From: Duganella levis | GTDB taxonomy: Bacteria > Pseudomonadota > Gammaproteobacteria > Burkholderiales > Burkholderiaceae_D | Direction of reading: 5' to 3' | Assembly: GCF_009857605.1 (NCBI RefSeq) | Contig: NZ_WWCT01000001.1 | Coordinates: forward strand, 496,001 to 560,000 | Length of the DNA: 64,000 nt | Part shown: positions 27,288-38,700 of the stretch, piece by piece | Position numbering within the stretch: the stretch's first letter is position 1 | Layout: each line of letters begins with the position of its first letter | Position numbers and translations under genes: made by a program | Notes under the pieces: generated by a model | Seen by the model: only the letters and a program-made list of their open reading frames with translations | Told to the model about the DNA's origin: nothing | The model's database searches: none

Positions 27288-28901
27288 TTACTCGCCCAGC
27301 GCCAGTGCCGGTCGGCGCAAGGCCGGACGGTTGCCGCCGCCGAGGCGCTGCGTGGTGTTGGTGTCGAGCTTGAAGGTGCTGACCATTTCTTCCAGCTGCG
27401 CTGCCTGCTCCTGCATGGCGTTGGCTGCTGCTGCCGCCTCTTCCACCAGCGCGGCATTTTGCTGCGTCACTTCGTCCATCGACACGATGGCCTGGTTGAT
27501 CTGGTTGATGCCTTCGCTTTGCTCTTCGCCGGCGACCATGATCTCGGTCATGATGCTGGTCACGCGCTCCACACTGCTGACGATTTCCCCCATCGTGGCG
27601 CCGGCCTTGTCGACCAGCTGATTGCCGGCGTCAACCTGCGATACCGACTCCGTGATCAGTTCCTTGATCTCCTTGGCCGCTGCGGCCGAACGTTGCGCCA
27701 AATTACGCACTTCAGTCGCCACCACCGCAAAACCACGGCCTTGTTCACCGGCACGGGCCGCTTCCACCGCCGCATTCAGCGCCAGGATGTTGGTCTGGAA
27801 GGCGATGCCATCGATCACGCCGATAATGTCGGCAATCTTGCGCGACGAGGTGTTGATGTTGCCCATGGTGTCGACCACTTGCGACACCAGCTGACCGCCC
27901 TTGCCTGCCACGTCCTGCGCGCTCAGCGCCAGTTGGTTGGCCTGGCGGGCGTTGTCGGCGTTCTGACGCACGGTCGAGGTCAGCTCTTCCAGCGACGACG
28001 CGGTTTCTTCCAGCGCGGCCGCCTGGTTCTCAGTGCGGCGCGACAGGTCCAGGTTGCCCGAAGCGATTTCGGCGCTGGCGGTGGCAATCGCGCTGCTGCC
28101 GGTACGGATGCTGCTGACGGTGCTGGACATCTGGTCCTGCATCTTGGTCAGGCCCTTCATCAGCTTGCCCATTTCATCGTTGCGCGAGACGTCGATCTGG
28201 TTCGCCAAGTTGCCGGCGGCGATCTGGTCGAAGTGGCCCAGCGCGTGTTCCAGCGGGCGCAGGATGGCGGCCAGCAGGCGCACCGCCGAGAAGATGATCA
28301 GCGCCGCGCCGAATATCAGCGCCACAGTGTAGCCTTTGGTGAAGCTGGAGAAGAAGGACTGGCTTTCGTCGTAGTGTTCCTTGGCCGAGGTCAGCTGATA
28401 GCCTTCCAGCTTGACCGAGGCGGCGTCGAAGATGCCGAACTGGGCCGACAGCGTCTTCATCGACAGGTCTTCAATCTTGGCGCTGTCATTGGCGCGCAAC
28501 GCGTTGATCAGGCTCACCAGTTCCGCGCGGTACAGCGTGCGCTTGCCGTTCAGGTCGTCGGCCAGCACTTTTTCGTCGTCGCCCAGCGGCAGCGCCAGGT
28601 ATTCTTTCCACGACTTGTCGGAATCGACCAGGAAGCCCTCGGCACGCGACAGGGTTTTGTCCAGGTCCGGTGCTTCCGGATGGAACACACCGCGGTCGAT
28701 GACGAAACGCGAGCGGTTCATGAAGTTCTTGGCGTTGCCCAGTGCGATGGTCGAGGCCATCTGGTTGGAGTACACGTCTTTCAGTGCGGCGTTCACGGTG
28801 TTCATGCCGAAGATGCTGAGGACGCCCAGTACCAGCATCAGGATGCCGATGACGGACATGGTCGCGATCAGGCGCGTGCGGATGGTTATGCTATTGAACA
28901 T
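27288..28901 (-). CDS. Membrane methyl-accepting chemotaxis protein (four-helix-bundle ligand domain)
   Basis: 537 residues from the ATG at 28901 (MFNSITIRTRLIATMSVIGI); the upstream frame extension is rejected. TM1 at about residues 11-31, a helical periplasmic domain of about 150 residues of the Tar/4HB type ('NQMASTIALGNAKNFMNRSR'), TM2 near 190-212, HAMP ('LLAAILRPLEHALGHFDQIA'), then the signalling domain with 'AFQTNILALNAAVEAARAGE' as its tip. No C-terminal CheR-tethering pentapeptide is seen. The ligand is unknown. It is transcribed alone and convergent with the efflux gene. A 14-16-base palindrome lies in its upstream region. Confidence 0.92.
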   Translation of the reverse strand: MFNSITIRTRLIATMSVIGILMLVLGVLSIFGMNTVNAALKDVYSNQMASTIALGNAKNFMNRSRFVIDRGVFHPEAPDLDKTLSRAEGFLVDSDKSWKEYLALPLGDDEKVLADDLNGKRTLYRAELVSLINALRANDSAKIEDLSMKTLSAQFGIFDAASVKLEGYQLTSAKEHYDESQSFFSSFTKGYTVALIFGAALIIFSAVRLLAAILRPLEHALGHFDQIAAGNLANQIDVSRNDEMGKLMKGLTKMQDQMSSTVSSIRTGSSAIATASAEIASGNLDLSRRTENQAAALEETASSLEELTSTVRQNADNARQANQLALSAQDVAGKGGQLVSQVVDTMGNINTSSRKIADIIGVIDGIAFQTNILALNAAVEAARAGEQGRGFAVVATEVRNLAQRSAAAAKEIKELITESVSQVDAGNQLVDKAGATMGEIVSSVERVTSIMTEIMVAGEEQSEGINQINQAIVSMDEVTQQNAALVEEAAAAANAMQEQAAQLEEMVSTFKLDTNTTQRLGGGNRPALRRPALALGE

Positions 28902-29071
28902 ATCGTTTTCTCGTCTGTAGAATGGACCGGGAGCGTGTCGAATAGATAACCTATCGCCGGGGAGTTGCTTTACCGGGGTGCGCGCCTGGGTTGGCCGGTG
29001 CGGCCTAAAAGTGCTGTAGGGCAATAATGTAATGGCATTGACCGTTAGCAGTCAAACTATTTATTTCTGAA

Positions 29072-29087
29072 ATGAAACAGGTTTCAT
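29072..29087. promoter_or_regulatory. Palindrome upstream of the chemoreceptor gene
   Basis: ATGAAAC-AG-GTTTCAT is a perfect dyad with 7-base arms, about 170 bases before the chemoreceptor start. Its GAAAC-N2-GTTTC core resembles the PsrA-type fatty-acid regulator operator described in pseudomonads; whether such a regulator exists here is unknown. Confidence 0.3.
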
Positions 29088-29100
29088 GTTCTACGGCAAC

Positions 29101-29126
29101 AAAAAAACCGGCGCGGGGCCGGGCTT
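29101..29126 (-). terminator. Terminator of the acyl-CoA ligase gene
   Basis: On the minus strand CCGGC-CCCGC-GCCGG is followed by TTTTTTT, about 20 bases past the stop codon at 29148. Confidence 0.75.
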
Positions 29127-29147
29127 TGAGGCAACATTGTCAGCCAA

Positions 29148-30794
<1,647 letters not shown>

Positions 30795-30921
30795 GCATGT
30801 CTCCTATATATGAGAAAGAGTGTCGGCCGCGCGCCTGAACAGCGTCAACGGTTTTCGATGCTGCACTGCCGCATTCGCTCGCTGCGGTAAAATCCGAAGC
30901 TTAGTTAAACTGGAGCACATC

Positions 30922-32382
30922 ATTACTGCCTCTACCCTGCCGCTGGACAATTCTTTTGCGTCTTTGCCGCCTGCTTTTTACACCCGCTTGATGCCGACCC
31001 CGCTGCCGTCCCCTTACCTGGTGGGCGTCAGCGCGCCGGCCGCGCAGCTGCTCGGCCTGACGCCGGCCGATGTGGCTGCCAGCCTCGATGTCCTGATCGG
31101 CAATACCGTGCCCGAACGCGCGCTGCCGCTGGCGGCCGTGTATTCCGGCCACCAGTTCGGCGTCTGGGCCGGCCAGTTGGGCGACGGCCGCGCCATCCTG
31201 TTCGGCGATGTCGCCACCGAACAAGGTCCGCTGGAGCTGCAATGGAAAGGCGCCGGCCTGACGCCCTACTCGCGTATGGGCGACGGCCGTGCCGTGCTGC
31301 GTTCGTCGATCCGCGAATTCCTGTGCTCGGAAGCCATGAACGCGCTGGGCATTCCGACCTCGCGCGCGCTGACGGTGGCCGGTTCGGACCAGGGCGTGAT
31401 GCGCGAAACCGCCGAAACCTCGGCCGTGGTGGTGCGCATGGCGCCGTCGTTCGTGCGCTTCGGCTCGTTCGAGCATTGGTACTACCGCAAGAAAAACGAT
31501 GAGCTGAAAGTGCTGGCCGATTATGTGATCGACCGCTTTTATCCGGCGTTGCGCGCGGAAGCCAATCCTTATCGCGCATTGCTGGAGGAAGTCACGCGCC
31601 GCACCGCCCATATGATCGCCCACTGGCAAGCAGTCGGCTTCATGCATGGCGTGATGAACACCGACAATATGTCGATCCTCGGCCTAACGCTGGATTACGG
31701 CCCGTATGGCTTCATGGAAGCGTTCGACGCCAATCACATCTGCAATCACACCGACCAGCAAGGCCGCTATTCCTACGCCAACCAGCCGCAGGTGGGCCAC
31801 TGGAATTGCTACGCGCTGGCGCAGGCGCTGCTGCCGCTGATCGGCGAAGTGGACGAGACGCAAGCCGCGCTGGACGTCTACCAGCCGGAATTCGCCGCCA
31901 AGCTGGACGAGCTGCTGCACGCCAAGCTGGGCCTGTCCGTGCTGGATGAGCACTTCGACACCGACCGCGCGCTGCTGGACGATATGTTCGCCATGCTGGA
32001 AGGCGTGGATTTCACGCTGTTCTTCCGGCGCCTGAGCGGCGTGCGCGCAGCCGACGCCAGCGGCGACGAACCATTGCGCGACCTGTTCATCGACCGTGCC
32101 GCCTTCGACGCCTGGGCCGAGCGTTACCGCGCCCGCCTGCGTGCCGAACAGAGCGACGACCAGGCGCGCGCGCTTGCGATGAATCAAGTCAACCCCAAAT
32201 ACGTGCTGCGAAACTATCTGGCCCAAGTGGCCATTGAAAAGGCGCAAAATAAGGACTTTTCCGAGGTGGAGCGCTTGCTGGCGGTTTTGCAGCGCCCCTA
32301 CGACGAACAGCCCGAGCACGAGCACTACGCCGCCTTGCCGCCGGACTGGGCAAGTCACCTGGAAGTCAGCTGTTCTTCTTAA
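30922..32382 (+). CDS. selO: Protein adenylyltransferase SelO (YdiU/UPF0061 family), probable ATT start
   Basis: 486 residues from the ATT at 30922, close to the 478 of the Escherichia coli protein. Pseudokinase-fold motifs are present: '[14 protein letters not shown]', '[20 protein letters not shown]', '[11 protein letters not shown]' and the metal site '[20 protein letters not shown]'. SelO transfers AMP to Ser/Thr/Tyr of proteins and affects redox homeostasis. The only conventional start in frame is GTG at 30820, but that adds 34 unlike residues and lies upstream of a TAAAAT -10 box (30888-30893). GGAG at 30912-30915 is 6 bases before the ATT, exactly where homologues begin. msrB, another redox gene, follows by 14 bases. 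Confidence 0.88.
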   Translation: MTASTLPLDNSFASLPPAFYTRLMPTPLPSPYLVGVSAPAAQLLGLTPADVAASLDVLIGNTVPERALPLAAVYSGHQFGVWAGQLGDGRAILFGDVATEQGPLELQWKGAGLTPYSRMGDGRAVLRSSIREFLCSEAMNALGIPTSRALTVAGSDQGVMRETAETSAVVVRMAPSFVRFGSFEHWYYRKKNDELKVLADYVIDRFYPALRAEANPYRALLEEVTRRTAHMIAHWQAVGFMHGVMNTDNMSILGLTLDYGPYGFMEAFDANHICNHTDQQGRYSYANQPQVGHWNCYALAQALLPLIGEVDETQAALDVYQPEFAAKLDELLHAKLGLSVLDEHFDTDRALLDDMFAMLEGVDFTLFFRRLSGVRAADASGDEPLRDLFIDRAAFDAWAERYRARLRAEQSDDQARALAMNQVNPKYVLRNYLAQVAIEKAQNKDFSEVERLLAVLQRPYDEQPEHEHYAALPPDWASHLEVSCSS

Positions 32383-32396
32383 GCGAGAAATAAGCC

Positions 32397-32795
32397 ATGA
32401 GCAATAAAGTTGTCAAACCCGACGCCGAATGGCGCGACCAGCTGGACCCGATGGAGTACCAGGTTACGCGTCACGCCGCCACCGAACGTGCTTTTACCGG
32501 CAAATTCTGGGATCATCATGAGCACGGCACTTACACCTGCGTCTGCTGCAACACGCCGTTGTTCCGTTCCGACGCCAAGTTTGATTCCGGCTGCGGCTGG
32601 CCGAGCTACTTTGAACCGATCGATCCGGCCAATGTGACCGAGAAGGTTGACCGTACGCATGGTATGCTGCGCACCGAAATCATTTGCGCCGTATGCGATG
32701 CACACCTTGGCCACGTGTTCCCGGACGGTCCGCCGCCAACCGGGCTGCGCTATTGCATCAACTCGGCGTCCTTGCGCTTTGACCCACAAGACTAA
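32397..32795 (+). CDS. msrB: Peptide-methionine (R)-S-oxide reductase
   Basis: 132 residues, full length. The zinc-binding cysteines lie in 'CVCCNTPLF' and '[12 protein letters not shown]'. The active-site Cys is in '[11 protein letters not shown]', and '[12 protein letters not shown]' supplies the substrate pocket. It reduces methionine-R-sulfoxide in proteins using thioredoxin. The position between selO and yciB puts it in a likely operon of redox and envelope functions; gaps are 14 bases upstream and 9 bases downstream. Confidence 0.95.
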   Translation: MSNKVVKPDAEWRDQLDPMEYQVTRHAATERAFTGKFWDHHEHGTYTCVCCNTPLFRSDAKFDSGCGWPSYFEPIDPANVTEKVDRTHGMLRTEIICAVCDAHLGHVFPDGPPPTGLRYCINSASLRFDPQD

Positions 32796-32804
32796 TAAGA
32801 CACC

Positions 32805-33434
32805 ATGAAATTCCTGTTCGACCTGATTCCCGTACTGCTGTTCTTCGGCTCCTACAAGCTGGCTGGCTGGAACGCCGAAGCGACGCAGCACTTCATCAAC
32901 ACCCACATGAGCGGCATGATTTCCGGCGGTTCCGTCACCGCCGAGCAGTCGCCCATCGTCATCGCCACGCTGGTCGGCATTCTGGCGACGATGGCGCAGA
33001 TTGCCTGGATCAAGCTGCGCGGGCGCAAGGTCGACGGGATTTTATGGCTGTCGCTGGGCATGTTCGTCGTCTTCGGCGGCCTGACCATTTATCTGCACGA
33101 CGAAGACTTCATTAAATGGAAGCTGAGTATTGTGTATTGGCTGTTTGCCGGCGCGCTGCTGGTCAGCGACCTGGTATTCAAAAAGAACCTGATGCGCAAG
33201 TCGATGGGCGAAATCATCGAATTGCCGGACCAGATCTGGACCCGCTTGAATCTGGCCTGGATCGCCTTCTTCGCCTTTATGGGTGTATTGAACTGGTATC
33301 TGGCGTTTGTGTTGTTCAAAGGCGATACCGATTCGTGGGTCAGTTTTAAAGCATTCGGCGCCACCGCCATCATGTTTGTGTTTATCGTGGCACAAACCGT
33401 TTATTTGTCGCGTCACATGAAGGACCAGGCATGA
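32805..33434 (+). CDS. yciB: Inner-membrane septation protein A (YciB/IspZ family)
   Basis: 209 residues with about five hydrophobic segments. Family landmarks: 'MKFLFDLIPVLLFFGSYKLA' at the N-terminus, 'TMAQIAWIKLRGRKVDGILW', 'FIKWKLSIVYWLFAGALL', 'WTRLNLAWIAFFAFMGVLNW' and 'FKAFGATAIMFVFIVAQTVY'. YciB acts in envelope synthesis and cell division at the inner membrane; its biochemical activity is not settled. It overlaps bolA by 4 bases (ATGA). Confidence 0.93.
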   Translation: MKFLFDLIPVLLFFGSYKLAGWNAEATQHFINTHMSGMISGGSVTAEQSPIVIATLVGILATMAQIAWIKLRGRKVDGILWLSLGMFVVFGGLTIYLHDEDFIKWKLSIVYWLFAGALLVSDLVFKKNLMRKSMGEIIELPDQIWTRLNLAWIAFFAFMGVLNWYLAFVLFKGDTDSWVSFKAFGATAIMFVFIVAQTVYLSRHMKDQA

Positions 33435-33712
33435 ATCAGATTCAAGATACCCGTCTGGCACGCATCCGCGCAGCGCTGGAAGCCCGGCTGGCGCCGGTCG
33501 AACTGGTGGTCGACGACGACTCGGCAGCCCATGCCGGACATGCCGGCGCGGCCTCTGGCGGCGGTCACTACAACGTCAGAATTGTTTCGTTACAATTCGA
33601 AGGGCTGAAACTCGTCACAAGACATCGACTCGTGTATGATTCCGTGCACGATATGATGCATAAAGAAATTCATGCATTGGCCATTACCGCACTGGCGCCG
33701 TCCGAAGTATGA
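33431..33712 (+). CDS. bolA: BolA family protein
   Basis: 93 residues. The class II KH-like fold is recognisable in 'RLARIRAALEARLAPVELVV', 'HYNVRIVSLQFEGLKLVTRH' and 'RLVYDSVHDMMHKEIHALAI'. The conserved His in the HALAI helix, used with monothiol glutaredoxins for Fe-S binding, is present. A Gly/Ala-rich loop ('HAGHAGAASGGGH') is slightly longer than usual. BolA proteins link iron-sulfur status and stress morphology. Translationally coupled to yciB and followed by two parvulin genes. Confidence 0.92.
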   Translation: MNQIQDTRLARIRAALEARLAPVELVVDDDSAAHAGHAGAASGGGHYNVRIVSLQFEGLKLVTRHRLVYDSVHDMMHKEIHALAITALAPSEV

Positions 33713-33784
33713 TTTTGGGCCGCGTCTGCAAATGAATGCCGTCGGGATTTTAAAATAACACTTTTCCAAATACAGGAATTAATA

Positions 33785-34561
33785 ATGACCTTCAAGCCAG
33801 CCAAGTTGCTGATTGCACTTCTCGTTATCGCTGTACCAGCTTTTGCGCAAAACGTTGCCGTCGTGAATGGCAAGGCGATCCCGACCTCCCGCGTGGACGC
33901 CGTCGTTAAGCAAGTCGTGGCCCAGGGCCAGCAGCCGGATTCGCCGCAGTTGCGCGATCTGATCAAGAAAGACCTGATCGGCCGCGAAGTGATGATGCAG
34001 GAAGCGGAAAAGCAAGGTTATGGCAAGAACGCCGACGTCAAGACCGCAATTGAAAACGCGCGTCAGGCCATCATCATCAACGCCATGATCGCCGACTACG
34101 TCAAGAAAAATCCGGTATCGGACGCCGACATCAAGGCTGAGTACGACAAATTCGTTGCCCAGGCTGGCGACAAGGAATACCACGTGCGCCACATCCTGCT
34201 GGGCACCGAAGCGGAAGCCAACGACGTGATCGCCAAGATCAAGGGCGGCGCCAAGTTTGAAGATCTGGCCAAGCTGTCGAAAGACACCGGTTCGGCTGCC
34301 AATGGCGGCGATCTGGACTGGGCCTCGCCTTCGTCGTTCCCACCAGTATTCTCGCAAGCGTTCGTCGCACTGGGCAAAGGCCAAGTGACCGAGAAGCCTG
34401 TGCAGACGCCGAACGGCTTCCACGTGATCAAAGTGGACGACATCCGTGCCGCCAAGCTGCCGACCCTGGAAGAAGTGAAACCGCAAATCGCGGAAGCGCT
34501 GACCCAGAAGAAACTGCAGGCGTATCAGGAAGAACTGGTAAAGAAAGCAAAAGTGCAGTAA
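33785..34561 (+). CDS. Periplasmic parvulin-type peptidyl-prolyl isomerase
   Basis: 258 residues. Signal peptide 'LLIALLVIAVPAFA' cleaved before Gln. A SurA_N-like chaperone segment (about 25-125, including 'QQPDSPQLRDLIKKDLIGRE') precedes a rotamase domain (about 135-225: 'YHVRHILLG', 'GAKFEDLAKLSKD', 'ANGGDLDWASPSSF', 'NGFHVIKVDD'). It helps fold exported proteins. The next gene is a close paralogue with the same C-terminal residues 'ELVKKAKVQ'. It has its own terminator, so the two can be expressed separately. AGGAATTA precedes the ATG. Confidence 0.92.
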   Translation: MTFKPAKLLIALLVIAVPAFAQNVAVVNGKAIPTSRVDAVVKQVVAQGQQPDSPQLRDLIKKDLIGREVMMQEAEKQGYGKNADVKTAIENARQAIIINAMIADYVKKNPVSDADIKAEYDKFVAQAGDKEYHVRHILLGTEAEANDVIAKIKGGAKFEDLAKLSKDTGSAANGGDLDWASPSSFPPVFSQAFVALGKGQVTEKPVQTPNGFHVIKVDDIRAAKLPTLEEVKPQIAEALTQKKLQAYQEELVKKAKVQ

Positions 34562-34573
34562 TGTTATGAAAGG

Positions 34574-34598
34574 CGGCGCCCTACGGGGCGCCGTTTTT
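34574..34598 (+). terminator. Terminator between the two parvulin genes
   Basis: Stem CGGCGCCC / GGGCGCCG with loop TACG and then TTTTT, 12 bases after the first parvulin stop. Confidence 0.9.
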
Positions 34599-34653
34599 AA
34601 TTCCGCGTTGGTATGATGCACCTTCAGAGTGTAATTTTTTAAGGATTTAGATA

Positions 34654-35430
34654 ATGATGTTGAAGCCAGCCCGTCTGATGTTAGCCCTGATCGCCATGGT
34701 TGCCGTACCAGCGTTCGCGCAAAATGCCGCGACCGTGAATGGCAAGGCGATTCCTGCCGCCCGCGTCGATCAAATGGTCAAGCAAGTGGTAGCCCAGGGT
34801 CAGCAGCCTGATTCGCCGCAACTGCGTGACATGGTCAAGAAAGAACTGATCGGCCGCGAAGTACTGCTGCAGGAAGCCGATAAACAGGGTTATGGCAAGA
34901 AGCCTGATGTAACCGCTGCGATCGACAACGCCCGTCAAAGCATTATTATCAATGCGATGCTGGCTGATTACGTAAAGAAAAATCCGGTATCGGATGCGGA
35001 AATCAAAGCTGAATACGACAAATATAAAGCTGCCATGGGCGGCACCGAATATCACTCGCGTCATATTCTGGTTGCAACCGAACAGGAAGCCAAAGATATT
35101 ATCGCCAAGCTGAAAGGCGGCGCTAAATTCGAAGAACTGGCCAAAGTATCGAAAGACGGTTCGGCCGCCAATGGCGGCGATCTGGGCTGGATGACGCCAG
35201 GCAAACTGGTGAAACCATTCGCTGATGCCATGGTCGCACTGAAAAACGGTGAAATCACCCAGACTCCAGTGAAAACCGAATTTGGCTATCACGTGATCAA
35301 AATGGAAGAATCCCGTCCAGTAAAACTGCCTTCGCTGGAAGAAGTAAAGCCACAGGTCGCCGAAGCGCTGCAACAGCGCAAGATCGTCGCCTACCGCGAA
35401 GAATTGGTGAAGAAAGCCAAAGTCCAGTAA
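34654..35430 (+). CDS. Periplasmic parvulin-type peptidyl-prolyl isomerase (tandem paralogue)
   Basis: 258 residues, the same length and layout as the preceding gene: signal peptide ('LMLALIAMVAVPAFA'), SurA_N-like helical part, rotamase domain ('YHSRHILVA', 'GAKFEELAKVSKDGSAANGG', 'FGYHVIKMEE'). The two proteins agree over most of their length by eye, so this is a recent tandem duplication. Differences cluster in the rotamase domain, including the active-site loop after 'GGDL' ('GWMTPGKLVKPF' here against 'DWASPSSFPPVF'), which may change substrate preference. AAGGA lies about 8 bases before the ATG. Confidence 0.92.
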   Translation: MMLKPARLMLALIAMVAVPAFAQNAATVNGKAIPAARVDQMVKQVVAQGQQPDSPQLRDMVKKELIGREVLLQEADKQGYGKKPDVTAAIDNARQSIIINAMLADYVKKNPVSDAEIKAEYDKYKAAMGGTEYHSRHILVATEQEAKDIIAKLKGGAKFEELAKVSKDGSAANGGDLGWMTPGKLVKPFADAMVALKNGEITQTPVKTEFGYHVIKMEESRPVKLPSLEEVKPQVAEALQQRKIVAYREELVKKAKVQ

Positions 35431-35448
35431 GCTGGATTGCTCCGCAAG

Positions 35449-35475
35449 AAGCGCCTGCCTGCAGGCGCTTTTTTT
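35449..35475 (+). terminator. Terminator of the second parvulin gene
   Basis: Stem AAGCGCCT / AGGCGCTT with a six-base loop and a T7 run, 18 bases after the stop codon. Confidence 0.9.
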
Positions 35476-35522
35476 ACGTCCTCTGCAAGCCGGAAAATGG
35501 CGCATTCGCGCCAACAACGAGC

Positions 35523-35720
35523 ATGGATCCAGACTTCCTTCCCGCCATAAGCACTGCCCTCGCCTCTGCCGCCGACACTAGCCGTGCACCCGCCATGCGC
35601 GCCTACATGCGCGATCAATTCGAGTTCCTTGGCGTCGCAACGGCGCGCCGCCTGCAAACCGCTGCTGGTCGCTTTAAATGGCAGCGATGCCGAAACCTTA
35701 TTGAATCGCTGTACGCATAT
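35523..35720 (+). pseudogene. Remnant of an AlkD-like DNA alkylation repair gene (frameshifted and truncated)
   Basis: The ATG at 35523 opens a frame whose residues 5-44 ('FLPAISTALAS...' to 'RAYMRDQFEFLGVATARR') match the start of AlkD-type DNA glycosylases, in which 'A..M..YM...F.FLG..T..RR' is conserved. At about 35640 the homology moves to the +1 frame ('RRAACKPLLVALNGSDAETL'), showing a single-base indel. About 180 further codons of the family are missing, because a terminator hairpin begins at 35731. The intact enzyme would remove alkylated purines from DNA; this copy cannot. An 88-codon open frame remains but is not expected to be functional. Confidence 0.7.
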
Positions 35721-35730
35721 TCACCCACAA

Positions 35731-35760
35731 AGAAAAAGAGCGGCTTGCGCCGCTCTCTTT
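35731..35760 (-). terminator. Terminator of purL (usable in both directions)
   Basis: Stem AGAGCGGC / GCCGCTCT with loop TTGC. The minus strand continues TTTTCTTT, 34 bases past the purL stop; the plus strand has CTTTTC. Confidence 0.85.
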
Positions 35761-35789
35761 TCGTGAGGCGAATAAACACCTCTAATTAA

Positions 35790-38700
35790 TTACCCGACGA
35801 ATTTACGGGCATTGCGGAACATGCGCATCCACGGCGATTCCTCGCCCCACGCTTCCGGCGCCCACGATTGCTGGACGGTGCGGAATACGCGCTCGGCGTG
35901 CGGCATCATTACCGTGAAGCGGCCGTCCGCCGTCGTGACCGAAGTCAGGCCTTGCGGCGAGCCGTTCGGGTTGTACGGGTAGGCTTCGGTCGCGGCGCCA
36001 CGGTTGTCGACGAAGCGCATGGCGGCCACGGCTTCGCCGATGTTGCCGGTCTGCGAGAAGTCGGCATAACCTTCGCCGTGGGCGATAGCGATCGGGGTCT
36101 GGGTGCCGGCCATGCCGCTGAAGAAGATCGACGGCGAGTCCAGCACTTCCACCATGGCAAAGCGCGCTTCGAATTTCTCCGACTTGTTGGTGGTGAACTT
36201 CGGCCACGCTTGCGCGCCAGGAATCAGCGGTTTCAGGTTGCTCATCATCTGGCAGCCGTTGCAGACGCCCAGGCCGAAGGTGTCTTTGCGCGCAAAGAAC
36301 GTGGCAAACTGGTCCGACAGCGCATCGTTGAACAGAATGGTCTTGGCCCAGCCTTCACCGGCGCCTAGCACGTCGCCGTACGAGAAGCCGCCCACGGCGA
36401 TGATGCCCTGGAAGTCTGCCAGCTTGGCGCGACCCGAGATCAGGTCGCTCATGTGGACATCGATCGCTGCAAAGCCGGCCTGGTGCATGACGTAGGCGGT
36501 TTCGATGTGCGAGTTGACGCCCTGCTCGCGCAGGATGGCAACGCGTGGACGCACGCCGGTCGCCAGGAACGGCGCGGCAACGTTGTCGTTCAGGTCGAAC
36601 GTGATCTTCGGCGTGATGCCTGGATCTTGTTCGTCCAGCAGACGGTCGTATTCCGCATCGGCGCAGGCTGGATTGTCACGCAGACGGGCGATGCGCCAGC
36701 TGGTTTCGCTCCACAGGCGGTGCAGTTCGGCACGCGACTTGTTGTAGATGATTTTGGCATCGCGGGTGAATTCGATCACGCCACGGTCGTTCGGCTTGCC
36801 GATGATGTGGCTGCAGGCGCCCAGGTTAAACGAACGCAGCACGTCCATCACCAGCGATTTTTCATCGGCGCGCACCTGGATCACAGCACCCAGCTCTTCC
36901 GAGAACAGCGCGCGCAGCGTTTGCTCGTTGCGGCGCTCGGCGATTTGCGTCGCCCAGTTCTTGGCGTCGCCCTGGTCGGCGCCATGGCCCTCTTCCAGCG
37001 TCAGGATGTCGAGGTTGATCGACAAGCCGGCGCGGCCGGCGAAGGCCATTTCGGTCAGCGTGCCGTACAGGCCGCCGTCCGAACGGTCGTGGTAAGCCAG
37101 CAGCTTGCCATCGGCGTTCAATTGCTGGATGGCGGCGAAGAAGCCTTTGATGTCTTCCGCGCTGTCCACGTCCGGCACCGAGTTGCCCAGCTGGCCCATG
37201 ACTTGCGCCAGCGACGAGGCGCCGAGGCGGTTCTTGCCGCGGCCCAGGTCGATCAGGATGATGGCGGTGTCGCCGGCATCCATGCAGATTTGCGGGGTCA
37301 GCGATTTACGCACATCATACACGGGCGCAAACGACGATACGATCAGCGAGACCGGCGACAGCACGGCCTTGGCTTCGTCGCCCTCTTTCCAGGTGGTGCG
37401 CATCGACAGCGAATCTTTGCCGACCGGGATAGAAATACCCAGCGCCGGGCACAGTTCCATGCCGACTGCCTTGACGGTGTCGTACAGCGCTGCGTCCTGG
37501 CCTGGCTGGCCGCAGGCCGCCATCCAGTTGGCCGACAGCTTGATGTCTTCGATCGAACGGATCGGCGCGGCGGCGATGTTCAGTACCGCCTCAGCCACAG
37601 CCATGCGCCCCGACGCGGCGGCGTTGATCACGGCCAGCGGCGTGCGTTCGCCCATGGCCATCGCTTCGCCCTTGTAGCCTTCAAAGCTCATTGCGGTGAC
37701 GGCGCAGTCGGCCACCGGCACCTGCCAAGGACCAACCATCTGGTCGCGCACGGACATGCCGCCCACGGTACGGTCGCCGATGGTGATCAGGAACGATTTG
37801 TCGCCGACGGTCGGCAGCAGCAGCACGCGCTCGGCGGCGTCCGCCAAGTCCACACCGGTCAGGTCAATCGCCGGGAAATCGTTTTGCACGTGATGCACGT
37901 CGCGCTGCATTTTTGGCGGTTTGCCCAGCAGTACATCCATCGGCATATCGACCGGCTCGTTGCCCAGTTCCGGATCGATCAGCTTCAGCTGACGTTCTTC
38001 GGTGGCGGTGCCGACCACGGCAAACAGGCTGCGCTCGCGTTCGCAAATCGCCTGGAACAGCGGAAGATCGGCCGGCGCAATCGCCAGCACATAACGCTCT
38101 TGTGATTCGTTGGACCAGATTTCTTTCGGCGCCATGCCGCTTTCTTCCAGCGGAATCTTGCGCAGATCGAAAATCGCGCCGCGCTTGGCGTCGTTGGTGA
38201 TTTCCGGGAAGGCGTTCGACAGGCCACCAGCGCCGACGTCGTGGATCGAGATGATCGGATTCTTGGCGCCCAACTGCCAGCAAGCGTTGATCACTTCCTG
38301 CGCGCGGCGTTCCATTTCCGGGTTGCCGCGCTGAACCGAGTCGAAGTCCAGGTCGGCGGTGTTGGTGCCGGTCGCCATCGAAGAGGCAGCCGAACCGCCC
38401 ATGCCGATGCGCATGCCTGGACCACCCAGCTGCACCAGCAGGCTGCCGACCGGAATGTCATCCTTGTGCGTGTGCTGCGACGAGATGTTGCCGATGCCGC
38501 CAGCAATCATGATCGGCTTGTGATAGCCGAACACGGTGTCGTGGGCGCCGGCGAACTGCTTGCCGATGTTCTGTTCGTAGGTACGGAAGTAACCGCCCAG
38601 CACCGGACGGCCGAATTCATTGCTGAACGCAGCGCCGCCCAGCGGGCCGTCGATCATGATTTGCAGCGGCGAAGCGATACGCTCCGGCTTGCCGTATGGA

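Noticed and set aside
28905..29000. Possible flagellar sigma-28 promoter of the membrane chemoreceptor (TAAAG and GCGATAGG on the minus strand)
   Set aside because: The spacing between the two boxes is only about 10-11 bases, against 14-16 expected.
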